From: Emergomyces orientalis | Lineage: Eukaryota > Ascomycota > Eurotiomycetes > Onygenales > Ajellomycetaceae | Reading direction: 5' to 3' | DNA length: 64,000 nt | Assembly: GCA_002110485.1 (NCBI GenBank) | Contig: MOWL01000067.1 | Location: 4,092,001-4,156,000, forward strand | Shown: positions 1-10,105 of the stretch, in pieces | Layout of the letters: each line of letters starts with the position of its first letter | Numbering within the stretch: the first letter of the stretch is position 1 | Made by a program: the position numbers and the translations under genes | The notes under the pieces: model-generated | Told to the model about the DNA's origin: nothing | What the model saw: the letters and a program-made list of their open reading frames with translations, nothing else | The model's database searches: none

Positions 1-315
1 GAAAGTTGAAATGAAAATGCCTCTAAAGAGGCTGATGTCAGTTTGTCTGCCTGCATGATTTTGCGAGATAGCCAGTTTTACGAATCTTTCCGCCAGGTAG
101 CATAATTCCAGTGCATCTCTTCTCTCGACCTTCTCTCGACTTTCCGCCGAACCATATCATGGCAGGAAGTTGCCCTAAACCGGAATCTCCAGCAGAAGGA
201 ATCTCTCACTCTATTTTATTTGCAAACTATTTTCGAGATCGTTGAAGGAATAATTATAATGACATAGATTTTCCTTTAAGGATTTCATCTTCAGAGTGTC
301 ATATCATCGATTTTA
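1..315. other. AT-rich flank left of the LINE nest
   Basis: I see no gene here. The sequence is AT-rich and ends in an ATT-trinucleotide run at about 312-330, which is the tail of the minus-strand LINE that begins here. No convincing target-site duplication for that outermost element was found between this flank and the sequence near 10105. Confidence 0.5.
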
Positions 316-2677
316 TTATTATTATTATATTATACACCACTTAATCTCAGAGATATGTGGGAAACTATTTATTTTATCTAACAAGAAAAATCATGCAATA
401 AAAGAGCTTACTGCTGAATTAAAAACCTCATGCACTAATAAATGTATGTAACAGTTTCTGTGAGACTTCAGACTACTGGAGACCAGCAACTGCTGTTCTC
501 AAGAAGAGAAGAGAATGAGATGAGAAAAGAAAAATTAAAAATAAAAAAAAATTACACTGAGTATTTTTGAAAATGCACCTGCATGTGAGTGAGTGAGTGA
601 AAGACATCAACTGTGCTCTGAAGTATAGAGAGTTATGTCTTTAGCATGAAATGAGCATGAGGATGTGCTATGAGCACTGATTTTGTGTGATAAGCATGCT
701 TTCAGCAGTTTCAGCATGATGTTTATTAAGATCTGTATATACTTGATTGAGATGTGATAGATTGCTGCTTCTCTGTCTGATAGACACTCAGTGTCTTTGT
801 CAGTGAGAATTGTGATAGAATTCTCTACTTAATTCATTATTTTGTTAGACAGTGTAGTTCTTCTTTGATGTTTAATAGTCATTTCTTGTTGATTCTGTCC
901 TCATGCAGCAGACTTCTGTAACTGTGCTGAAATCTATCACAGTGAACTATCACATGCATCACTGTTTCATTTGAATAGCCACATTCACATGCTGGTGATG
1001 AGAAATTCAGTACTTGTCTTTTATGTAGAAAGACTGCCAGCCCTGTTTTCTCTGATTTTAGTTGAATTATCAGCAAGTTTCTGATCTTGCTTAGACTCTT
1101 GTGTCATTTCAGAATACTTTTGTCTGAAAATCAATCAAAGAGTTTATATCAGAAAGATGCTCTAGTTTTTCATTATTTTTTTTATCTACTCAGAATTTCT
1201 TTTCACACCCATTCATCATGTGAGAAGTGCTGTGTTGCTGCTGAATTTATACTTTGAACAGTCTTTTACTTATTTTTTTTTATTCAAAACTTCTTTCAAT
1301 TTTCAGACAAACTGTCTGAATAAATTATCTTTTTAATAAGTCTTCTGTGCATCATGTCTTTTTATCTGAATTTGATTTTTACTGCTGTGCATGCCTCTTC
1401 AATTTGTGTTGTCATTCCAGAGGCCTTCAGTTGTTTTGTGGCACATGTCACAACTTTATCAAGATAGATGTTCAGGGGTGGCATGTATATCTTTGCTTTC
1501 AGTGTGAATATTGGTGTTGCTCTGTATGCTTCAGCTACTATTCTCAGGCATTCATTTTGGGTTCTGATTAGACTCTCTGTGCACTGTTTATTGCGCATGC
1601 GTCCTTCGCGCTTGATGCGCGGTTGATGCCATGCCAGTGCGCTGTAAGCTATAGCTGGCTGTATGACCATGTTGTATATTGTTCTAGCTTGATGTAGGGG
1701 GACTCCCCAGGTGGCCTGTGTTGTCTGTGATAGTGTCTTTATTTGTGACTTCATTTTTTCTGCTATAGCATTCATGTGACCTTTTCATTGAAGCTTGAAA
1801 TTCAGTCATACTTTTAGAACTCTCATCATCTTCTGTAGCTTGATAACTTGCTGAGGCAGTCTCAGAGAGTGATTCAAATTGAATTAAGTTCAGGCTCTAG
1901 TGAAGTGCATCAACTCATACTTCTGCAGAGCAAAAATAGCTTCATGTCTTTCTGCTCATTCTTCACATTCTGTGTGCACTTGTGTGAGCTGCACGCAATT
2001 TGCTTCAGTTGATGACTTATATGCTATTATATTGACATCATTCACAAATTCTATGCAGCTCACTGATATATTCAAGAGTGAGTATATCTGAAGCAGTTCC
2101 TCATTGTAAAATAGAAAGAGAATGAGAAAGAGAGATAATTCTTGTAATATTTCAGCTGAAATATTGAAGATCTCAGTTTCCTGTTCTTCAAATGTGAGCA
2201 TGAATTATCTATCTGACATAAATGAGTGTATTCACTCTGTCAGCTGTCTTGGTAGGCCCTTCATGCAAAGAATGTGTGTGAGTCAGTCTTTGAGCACTCT
2301 ATCATAAGCTTCTGAGATGTTCAATGATAGAACTGTGACTACTGTGTCTGACTTCTTCCATGCTGTTCTAATTTGTGCTAGCAGTAGTGATACTGCTGTT
2401 TCAGTTGATCTGGCCCGCCTAGCACTCATCTGTTGAGATGGCAGTAGATTGAGTGTTTTCACTAGCTGTCTGAGTTTCTGTGTGATGGCTGATTCTATTA
2501 TTTTTCTCATTGTATTCAGTAGAATAATGGGCCTTCATGTCTCTGTCTTTTGATAATTCTCTTTTCCTGGTTTTTTCAGTATCACTGTTTAAGTGATCTT
2601 GAATATCTCCAGGTAGTGTTCTCATTCTCAGCATGCCAGTGTGAGCTCTGTCATAGTCTTTATGAAGCTTGATCTCA
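316..2677 (-). mobile_element. LINE element A, left part (RIP-degraded)
   Basis: This is the 3' portion of a minus-strand LINE retrotransposon. It is colinear with the better preserved element C (3363 to about 5790), beginning with the same ATT-run, 'caccactt' and 'atatgtgg' block and keeping scattered protein similarity. A reverse-transcriptase relic near 1960-2200 reads FVNDVNI where C reads FVDNVNI. A C-terminal zinc-knuckle relic near 940-1070 has a CxC...H...C pattern. Differences from C are overwhelmingly C-to-T and G-to-A, the mark of RIP, and every frame is broken. The copy stops abruptly at 2677 inside the RT region and resumes at 9741, because element B inserted there. It is non-autonomous and dead. 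Confidence 0.85.
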
Positions 2678-3362
2678 TTCTAAAATAAGGCTGGACAAGC
2701 TGTGCAGAAATTATTCAGTGAGAATAATTAAATTAAATCAAAATCATATAATTAGAAAAAGAGTTTCACTCACATTTCCTCCCATGAACACAGGCACTGA
2801 TTTGAACTGAAGTAAATATTTAGATTGAAATGAAATCAGTCTAAATTCTGTAAAAAAGATTTCAACTCAGTTATATAGAGTTTGTTCAATGATCAAAGAC
2901 GAACTTCCTCATTTAAATGTGAAAGAATTAGATTTTGAACAACTATATTCATGAAAAAAGTCTCTGAATTCATTGATTGATATAGATATTAGTGAATTAT
3001 CTAAAGAAAATGAGCAAGAAAGACATTTAAAGCAGCTTGAAATTATAAATAATGCTCTGATTATCTATACTGATGGATCAAAAAATGATACTTCAAATAA
3101 TCTGGGAGCTGGCATAGCATATACAAGAAACAAAGATATATACTTCACCAATTCATGGAATCTGGGTCAAGAAATGGAAGTATTTGATGCAGAAGTATAT
3201 GCAATAATGCAAGCATTTAAAATGACAATGAGTCAATTGACAAGAAATTTAGATATTAATGAGATATGGATTTATTCAGACAGTCAAGCAGCTTTGAAAA
3301 GATTTCAAAAAAACAAGATTCAAGAAAATTAAATACATATTGAAACTGTATATCAATTGATT
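2678..3362 (+). mobile_element. LINE element B, left part
   Basis: This is the 5'-truncated left part of a plus-strand LINE, different in family from A and C. It begins immediately after the 13-bp target sequence AAGCTTGATCTCA (2665-2677) and encodes a fragment downstream of the RT fingers, then the N-terminal half of an RNase H domain. It is very AT-rich. It is interrupted at TATCAATTGATT (3351-3362), the target of element C, and continues after the second copy of that 12-mer (8809-8820). The right end of B is a poly-A tract at 9703-9729 followed by the second copy of the 13-mer. Confidence 0.85.
2973..3350 (+). pseudogene. LINE RNase H domain, N-terminal half (element B)
   Basis: The open frame at 2973-3332 encodes about 119 residues of a ribonuclease H domain that in LINEs removes the RNA strand after first-strand synthesis. 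Visible motifs are the first catalytic aspartate in IYTDGSK, the glutamate region EVFDAEVYAI and the third acidic site in IYSDSQAAL. The domain does not end here: its last motif, HWVPAHMNIKGNELADEAA, lies 5.5 kb away at about 8865-8925, beyond nested element C. A stop also occurs just before the break, so the frame was already decayed. No native function is expected. Confidence 0.85.
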
Positions 3363-3670
3363 ATTATTATTATTATTTCTACACCACTTGATCCCGAGGA
3401 TATGTGGGGAGGCAGCTAGTATACAAAGTGAGAAAAACCTTGGGCTATCTAGTATAGCCCTGACCTAAAAACCCTCTGAACAGCAAATCTATTCAACATT
3501 TGTAATTGCTTCAAGTACCGCGGAGCAGCTCCCGCTGCTCTTAGAGAAGATGGTGCATAGCACCATGAGAAGACAAGAAAACCCTCTATATCACCATCAC
3601 CCCTGTCTGAACATAAGAAAGACTTCTAATGAATGTGGCATCTCATGCTGTGTGTCCGCCGCTCATCGCG

Positions 3671-3790
3671 CAGACTTCAATGTCCTGGAGTGCTTGTAGC
3701 GCGCAGGCCACTCAACTCCGCGCTTGTGGCGCGCCCGGTCGCCCAACTTCGTGCTTGCAGCGCGCCAGTCCACCCAGATCCGCGCTTCAA
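3671..3790. repeat. Four 30-bp minisatellite units, element C trailer
   Basis: Four consecutive 30-bp units (3671-3700, 3701-3730, 3731-3760, 3761-3790) share a core like GCGCTTGTGGCGCGC preceded by a variable CACTCAAC-type stretch. They lie downstream of the last recognisable ORF2 codons. The core resembles that of the 4 x 30-bp array inside the endonuclease coding region (6801-6920). Some units keep an open frame on the minus strand. Confidence 0.7.
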
Positions 3791-3877
3791 GCTCACTATC
3801 TCCTGGTAGGGCCTCGCTCTTCGCGCCCTTCACCCCCTGATATGCGCCAGCCGCGTTCCTTAGTTGTGCTGTGCATC

Positions 3878-6800
3878 TCATTCCGCCCTTCTCTCACTTA
3901 ACACCTTGGCTAGGGAGAACTGTCTGAGGATGTCCTGCTTGAGCCACCACTTGGTGAGCCTGTGCAGTCCTTCCTTGGTGTCCAGCAACCACTTCTTATC
4001 CACTCTGCCCTCCTGCTCCAGCTCCGCGCGTTCCCCACTAAATCATGTACAGTGTATCATCACATGCAGCACCGTTTCATGCTCATATCCACATGGACAT
4101 TTCAGTGTGGGGAAGTCCGGAACTCTTCTTCTGTGGAGGAACACTGCAAGGCCTGTCTTGCCGGTACACAGCTGGACTATCAATGAGCTTCGGGCCTTGC
4201 TCAGGCCCTCATGCCATCTTAGTAGCTCTACATCCGGGGGCCTGCCAAACAGTTCTTCCCATGGTGTTGTGCGCGCTCTTCATCTGTTCCATCATCTTAT
4301 CATTGCCTCCTCCCTCACCCATCTCTTGAAGGCTCAGTTACGCACACTGTTTTCTTGTCTTTCCTGCTTTTTCAGTTGCTTTGCCTGTTTCACCCAATTT
4401 ACACTCCACCCCTGCTGCATGCTCACTGGGTGCAGTACTGCCTCCACTGACTGCATTCCTCTGTTATTCCTTCTGCGAAGTCTGGCTCTGACCTGCACAC
4501 ATGCCTGTTTTATCTGCTCCATGATTCCTGACTCCTTAAGCCACTCAGTTGCTCTGGCCACCACACTGTCTAGATGTATCTCCAGAGGCAGTGTGGCTGT
4601 CTCCGCCTCCAGTGAGGTGATTGGAGTAGCTCTGTAGGCCCCTGCAATGACCTGTAGGCATTTATTTTGAATCTTCTCCAGGCTGGCTAGCAGCTGGCGT
4701 TGATGTCGCGGTTCATGTTGTGTCGCCTGTGGTTGATGCCATGCCAGCGCTCCGTATCCTATTGCGGGCCTTATCACTGCATTGTAGACCCTCCGGGCAT
4801 GCTGCAGTGGCAGGCCCCAGGTTGACTGTGTTGTCCGAGTTAGGGCACCTATCTGCGATTTCGCTCTGCCTATCATCTTACTGACATGGCTACGCCACCT
4901 CAGCTTAGGGTCAAGCCAGATGCCTAGCACCCGCATCTCCCTCTGTGGCTTGATCACTTGCTGTGGCAATTGCAGTGAGTGTTCTAGATTGAATCTAGTT
5001 CTTGTTCTGGTAAAGTGCATGAGCTCATACTTCTGTGGTGCAAAGATTGCCCCATGTCTGCTCACTCAAAGCTCACAGCTGGCATGGATCCGCGCCAGAT
5101 GCGCACAATTCGCTTCAGTTGAGTCACCATATGCTAGAATGTTCACATTGTCTACAAATTCTATGCAGCTGACAGACTCACTTTGCAGTGCACATATTCT
5201 GAGCAACTCCTCATTGTAGAATAAGAACAGAATGGGTGACAAGAGTGATCCCTGTGGGATGCCTGCATTCACCTCAAAGGCTTCAGTTTCCTGCTCATCA
5301 AATACTAGTGTCGCCTTGCGCCCCTGCATGAATGAGTTGACCCATTCAGTCAGCTGTCTGGGCAGTCCTCTTTTTCTTAGAATGTGCACTAGGCGATTTC
5401 TGAGCACTCTGTCATAGGCCCCTGAGATGTCCAGTGACAGCACTGAGACCACTGCTCCCTGCTCCTCCCACACTGTGCGAATCTGCGCCAGTAACAGAGC
5501 AATTGCTGTTTCTGTGAAGTGGCCTCCTCGCGCTCTTATTTGCTGAGCTGGTAGCATCTCATGTTTCTCTGCCAGAGACCTTATTTCCTTGGCTGTTGCA
5601 GCCTCTACAATTTTACCTAGGGTGTCAAGTAGTGCAATCGGCCTCCAGGCTCCCACTTCACTGTAGTCCTTCTTTCCTGGCTTCTTGAGCACCACCGTGC
5701 GCGCTGTTTTGAATATCTGTGGGTAGTACTCCCAATGCCAGCAGGCCTGTGTAAGCTCAGTTATTGCTGTGATGAACCTTGGGCCTAGCATTTTGAGAAA
5801 GCGGTTGGGGATGCTGTTGGCACCCAGGGCCTTGTCGTTCGGAAGCCTAGCAATCAGCGCTGCCATGGCCTCCTCTGTGAGCACTACCATGTCAGTCACA
5901 CTCCGCGGCTGCGTTCCCACGTTCATGTCATCTTCCCTTGCCACCAAAGACTCTGGGAAGAACCGCGCCCGTAGTAGTTCAGCCTTGTCCTGGAATGCAG
6001 TGGCTCGCGCCTCGGTTTCACCCAAGGCCTCTGGCATTCCTCTAAGCGGTGGCAGTCTTGCCGGTTGCTTGGTCTCGTTGGTGTGTGTGCGACCCCACTT
6101 TGCCAGCTTCCAGAGCAGTTTAGGATCTGTGCCAGCACTGTTCATTAGATCGCGGAAGCTGGCAGTCTTGGCCAGCTTTATTTCCTTGTTTTGCCTGTTG
6201 TGAGCATGTCTTCTTTCCTTCTCAGTGCTGTCTGCATCCCTCATGGTTCTCTTGTACTCACTCACTGCCTGTGCCACTCTGTTGGACCATCACGAGCGAC
6301 TCTGCTTGCAGATGCGCGCGCGTTTAGCATGTTTCTCTGCTAGCTCATTGATGAATTCACTTAGATAGTTTGCATAGCAATCAATCTCTGCTGTTGAGCC
6401 AAAGCTGTTGCAACATTGTAGCTCTTGGCAGTTCTTTTGCAGCTGCTGTATATTCACTTGCCGCCAGTTGTGTTTTTCCCTTAGTACCACAGGTATGTCG
6501 ATGGCCAACTTAGTGACCACTGATAGATGATCTGATGCCATATCCGCCTCATGTGCGACCCGGCATTCCAGTACCCCTGCACTCAGGTTCTCTGAGAGAA
6601 AGATTAGGTTCAAGATGATGCCAGTGCTTCTGTGGTCCTGCCATGTAATCTCTCCCCGTGGTGTTGCCAGCTGCAGTCCGAGAGCATCCACCTGTGCTAT
6701 GAGCTCCCATGCCAGGTCAAAGTCCTGTCTCACTCGCTCACCTCCCCACTTTGAGTGATGCACATTGAAGTCTCCCAGCACCACTACCTCCGCCTGCCGC

Positions 6801-7336
6801 GCTTCCGCACCCTGACTTTGCGCTTGTTGCGCGTCTGCACCCTGATCTCGCGCTCGTAGCGCACTTGTGTCTGGGTCTTGCGCCTGTTGCGCACATCGCC
6901 CCTGAGTTCGCGCTGGTAGCGAGGCCTCGGCCTCCTCCACCACCGCTTGTAGCTCAAGGATGGGGGAACTCTCTGGCACAGTTGTGTAGCTGCCTGGTGG
7001 AGCAGCGTAGACATTGAGCATTAGTAGTGATCCTCTTACCGTGTTCACAGTGAGCAATGCCATGGATTCTGTAATGACTCTGACATCCCATGCTGTTGCC
7101 TTCAGTCTTTTGTTGATGAGGAAGCCCACCCTGGCCTCCTTGATCTGCATGCCTGCCTGCCAGAATCCACAGTTGGCTGGGCATGTTGTAACCCTTCCAG
7201 ATTCCCTCTGCATCCATGGTTCCTGCAGTGCGATGATGTTGTAGTTTAATGCTGTTTCAGGCTTGGCCAGTAATGTGTTCATCACCTTGTTTGAGTTATG
7301 CACATTGTATTGTAGTATATGGACTTGCTCACTCAT
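3878..7336 (-). pseudogene. LINE element C ORF2: endonuclease-reverse transcriptase
   Basis: ORF2 would encode the APE-type endonuclease and reverse transcriptase that nick the target and copy the RNA. The ATG at 7336 overlaps the ORF1 stop. The endonuclease shows QYNVHNS, LQEPWM, VVLGDFNVHH and ASDHLSV. The RT shows KPGKKDYSEVGAWRPIALL, a SLDISGAYDRV block, GIPQGSLLSPILF and the active-site block FVDNVNILAY. A C-terminal CPCGYEHET...H...C knuckle follows. Reading stays in one frame from 7336 to 3878 but meets TGA at 6290, 5066, 4334, 4280 and 4043; all five are TGA, as expected from RIP of CGA or TGG codons. The second active-site aspartate is Asn (5147-5149). The copy is therefore inactive. 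Confidence 0.88.
6801..6920. repeat. Four in-frame 30-bp repeats in endonuclease region
   Basis: Exactly four 30-bp units (6801-6830, 6831-6860, 6861-6890, 6891-6920) sit in frame inside ORF2 of element C and encode four 10-residue Gln/Ala/Arg-rich repeats (for example ARDQGADAQQ, AQSQGAEARQ). They fall between the N-terminal endonuclease motifs and VVLGDFNVHH, in a loop position, so length change would be tolerated. Each unit contains CGC-rich cores such as GCGCTTGTTGCGC. Confidence 0.8.
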
Positions 7337-8685
7337 GGTTCACCCATGTCTTGGTCCTGCGTGGAGTCTGGTCGCGCTGGGCGTGCATAGCCACTGAGCG
7401 AGCCCCGTTGCTGCGCGCCAGCTCTTGCCACATTTGTGGGTCTGCCGATCTTGTGCTGAACAATCAGAGAGTCCTCTTCTGTGATTCTGCTACACTTTCT
7501 GAGAGTGATTCAACCCTTCTCATCTGATGTTTGCACCACAAAGCGCCTTGGCTGGTTCTTGAGAGCCTTCTTGACCAGTGAAACCACAGTCTGTTATTCA
7601 GAGCATCTTGCAGATCATGCTGGGTGATCTCCTTCACAGTTACAGCAGACTGCCTTCTTTCCTTCCAGTGCTGCGGGGCAGGTCTTGTCTGTGTGTCCCT
7701 CTGCTGCACAGTGCCCACAGATATCACCCTTGCGGCAGAATCTGGCTATGTGTCCATATTGCTGGCAGCTGTAGCATTGGGTGACCTGAGCCTCCCTGTG
7801 GAAGATTTCAATCATGCAGAATTCATTCTCCAGAATGATGCCATTCTCCACAAGCGTGTTTGCCTGCTGCGGTGTGGCTACATGTAGGATAATGCTTCCA
7901 TGAGGCCGCTGCTGTTTAGCTAGCTGCTTTGTGACCCTGTGGATGAGTACTCTGCATCTGAGAGATGAGTTCTGCTTGTAGACATTCTTCACTGCTTTAT
8001 CTGAACTAATTCAGCTAATGACACTGATAGATGCACTCTTGATTAATACTGCATACATCTTCTTTCTCATGTGTGCCTTGTCATCTCATTTCTCCACTCA
8101 TTCATTACTTTTTGTCAGCTCGGTCTTCGTGCTGGAGTTGTCTGTGACCAGGATCAGATCACCACTAGGCATGTATCTTGCTGCAACTATGGTGTCAGTG
8201 GTCACATCTTTGATGGTTCCATTTATCTTTCTCACAATGGCCTCTGGGGTGCGTTCCTCCACTGGCAGTGTGTCACAGTTGTGGTGAGATATCACCACCT
8301 CTCTCAATGCATGCCTGATTACTATCTTTGCTGGCGGCCCTTCATTGGCTGCTATGCGCGCCCATGAGGTCTCACTGTTCAGCATGTTGTGTCTTTCATT
8401 TTGCTGTGATGTGCTTGTAGCGTTCTCTAGCTTCTTTAACATGTTGTCAAGCAGGTTCTCCTTGAGCTCATTCACTGCCTTCAGAGCTCTCTGAATATAC
8501 AGTAATTCTTTCTTATTAATCTCCTTGTCTTTCTCCCCCTCTCTAAGAGCCTCAGTGATCATGCACAGTGTTGCTGTCATATCATTTGTTGCTGCATCTC
8601 CTGCCTGCGCGGCTCCAGGTACGCGTCACGCCGCGCGCGCACCCACATTCCCTGCACCACCATTCACGCTCACAGCCTCAACCAT
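7333..8685 (-). pseudogene. LINE element C ORF1: gag-like zinc-knuckle protein
   Basis: ORF1 would encode the nucleic-acid-binding gag-like protein of the LINE ribonucleoprotein. One frame runs from ATG 8685 to the TGA at 7333-7335, about 450 codons, and its stop overlaps the ORF2 start as ATGA. The N-terminal part is helical and charged. The C-terminal part carries three zinc knuckles in sequence: CYSCQQYGHIARFC, CGHCAAEGHTDKTC and CCNCEGDHPA followed by a stop then SARC. In-frame stops occur at 8626, 8098, 7615 and 7510 (all TGA) and at 7594 (TAA), each reachable from CGA, TGG or CAA by RIP transitions. The stop at 7615 falls inside the third knuckle. Not expected to be expressed as full-length protein. 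Confidence 0.85.
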
Positions 8686-8820
8686 GGTGTTTGAGAGTGT
8701 GTGAGCGAGCTGATGCCCTTCAAGACCCTCTGTGGTACGAAAGCGATCGCGATTTAGATGTAAAAGAATAAAATAATTTTTGATGAGGTTTTTTTTATTT
8801 TATTTTTATATCAATTGATT

Positions 8821-9729
8821 AAAAGAATAAGAAAATTAAAAGATATACAAATTCATTTGCACTGGGTCCCAGCTCATATGAATATAAAAGGAAATGAACT
8901 AGCTGATGAAGCTGCAAAAAAGAGCACAGAAATTGAGTTAGTGAAAAAACAGAAAATATCTTGAACATTTATAAAAAGAAAAGTAAAAAAGAAATGCTTA
9001 AAAGATTGAAATTTAAATTGAGAAACTCAAAAACAAAAACTAAGTATCAAATACTTGCTTTTTGAAATAAAACCAAAGTGAAAAGCATGCTCTATTAAAT
9101 GTAAAAAGAAAATCTTTTCTTCAATAATTCAATTGAAGCTTGATCATGAATACTTTGACTTCTATTTTAAGAAATTTGGAATTGAGAGATCTCAAAACTG
9201 TGATATATATAATTATTTAAAAGATTCAGAACATTTATTGATAAATTGCTTAAAAAACTCTGTTATTAGAAATGATTTGAAAAGAAAATATGATATAGAT
9301 CAAATAAATATGAGATTTCTGTTTCAAACTGAAACAGATATCAAATATTTAATAAATTATATCATAGAAACAGATATTGCAACAAGAAAAAAACAACAAC
9401 TAGATATATAATAAATATGATTTAAATCAATTTATTATAAATATTCTTTGAGAAATTTTCTATGTTAGTTCATTTTTTTAATTTTCTTTGTATTATCTTC
9501 AACTTTGAGTTTATTTTTAAAAAAATGTCTTAGTATTAAATTGTATCATCTTTTATTTTTGAATGTGTCTCTTATTCTGGGCTGGAATTACTGTAATGAC
9601 AAGTGACAAGAAGTTACATGTATTTAGATATAGTTTACATGATAAATCCTAGTAATACTAGGTGGGCATCATAATCACTGATTGCATATGCCTTAATGAA
9701 AGAAAAAAAAAAAAAAAAAAAAAAAAAAA
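8821..9729 (+). mobile_element. LINE element B, right part with poly-A tail
   Basis: This resumes element B after the nested insertion. It begins with the end of the RNase H domain (HWVPAHMNIKGNELADEAA, about 8865-8925). A degraded C-terminal region follows at 9133-9411 with SQNCDIYNYLKDSEHLLINC, the C...C...H...C knuckle typical of fungal LINE ORF2 ends. The 3' trailer (9412-9702) ends in 27 consecutive A (9703-9729), directly followed by the second copy of the 13-bp target duplication (9728-9740). The region is strongly AT-biased with several stops. Confidence 0.85.
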
Positions 9730-9740
9730 GCTTGATCTCA

Positions 9741-10105
9741 GCATTTTCAGAAATTCATTGAAGACTTCATTGATATCTGGTGCTTTGTTGCTTGATAGAT
9801 GTGCTATGAGCACAGTCATTTTCTTCTCTGTGATGCTTATTATCTCTGTTGTTTCCAGTGAGTGTTCTGCCTCCTCCATGTCCCTGTTGTCACTGACTAG
9901 TGGCAGAGGGAAGAACCTTTGTCTCAGAATCTTGACTTTATCATCAAAGGAATTGACTGATGGTAGATTTTCTCTGCCTTCTACTATCAATGCTGGAATT
10001 CTTGGAGATTGTGCATGCTCATTGCTGCTTTGACACCCCCATTTGGCCATCTTCCATAGTAGCTTGGGCTTGGACTCTGTGCTATCATCAATTTAATTCC
10101 TGTTC
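9741..10105 (-). mobile_element. LINE element A, right part (RIP-degraded)
   Basis: This piece continues element A. It is colinear with element C at about 5793-6150: the relic ILRQRFFPLPLVS matches LLRARFFPESLVA of C, and MAKWGCQ matches LAKWGRT. If the sequence 2678-9740 is removed, A rejoins at the exact equivalent position of C ('gcattttcag' follows the 13-mer as 'gcattttgag' does in C). The right boundary near 10105 is approximate. The element is 5'-truncated, so it lacks ORF1 and most of the endonuclease. Confidence 0.8.

Larger units (their letters stand above)
3363..8808 (-). mobile_element. Near full-length LINE element C (Tad1/I-like)
   Basis: This is a 5.4-kb non-LTR retrotransposon on the minus strand, flanked by a perfect 12-bp duplication TATCAATTGATT (3351-3362 and 8809-8820). 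Its 3' end carries a (TAA)n-type tail rather than poly-A. The layout is a short 5' leader (8686-8808), ORF1 gag-like (8685-7333) with zinc knuckles, ORF2 (7336-3878) with endonuclease, reverse transcriptase and a C-terminal zinc knuckle, then a trailer holding a 4 x 30-bp minisatellite. Unlike element B, I find no RNase H domain between the RT and the terminal zinc knuckle. Composition is much less AT-rich than A or B, so it is the youngest layer, but both ORFs hold several in-frame stops. Family naming is from domain order; clade assignment needs a phylogeny. Confidence 0.9.

Noticed and set aside
1347..2307. Short plus-strand open frames in the left LINE
   Set aside because: They are antisense shadows of a RIP-mutated minus-strand element and have no motif.
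3864..4637. 257-codon plus-strand frame with Ser/Cys-rich product
   Set aside because: It is antisense to ORF2 of element C, whose minus-strand frame shows real RT and zinc-knuckle motifs.
9703..9729. Poly-A run as a simple low-complexity tract
   Set aside because: It lies directly before the second copy of the 13-bp target sequence, so it is better explained as the 3' tail of LINE element B.
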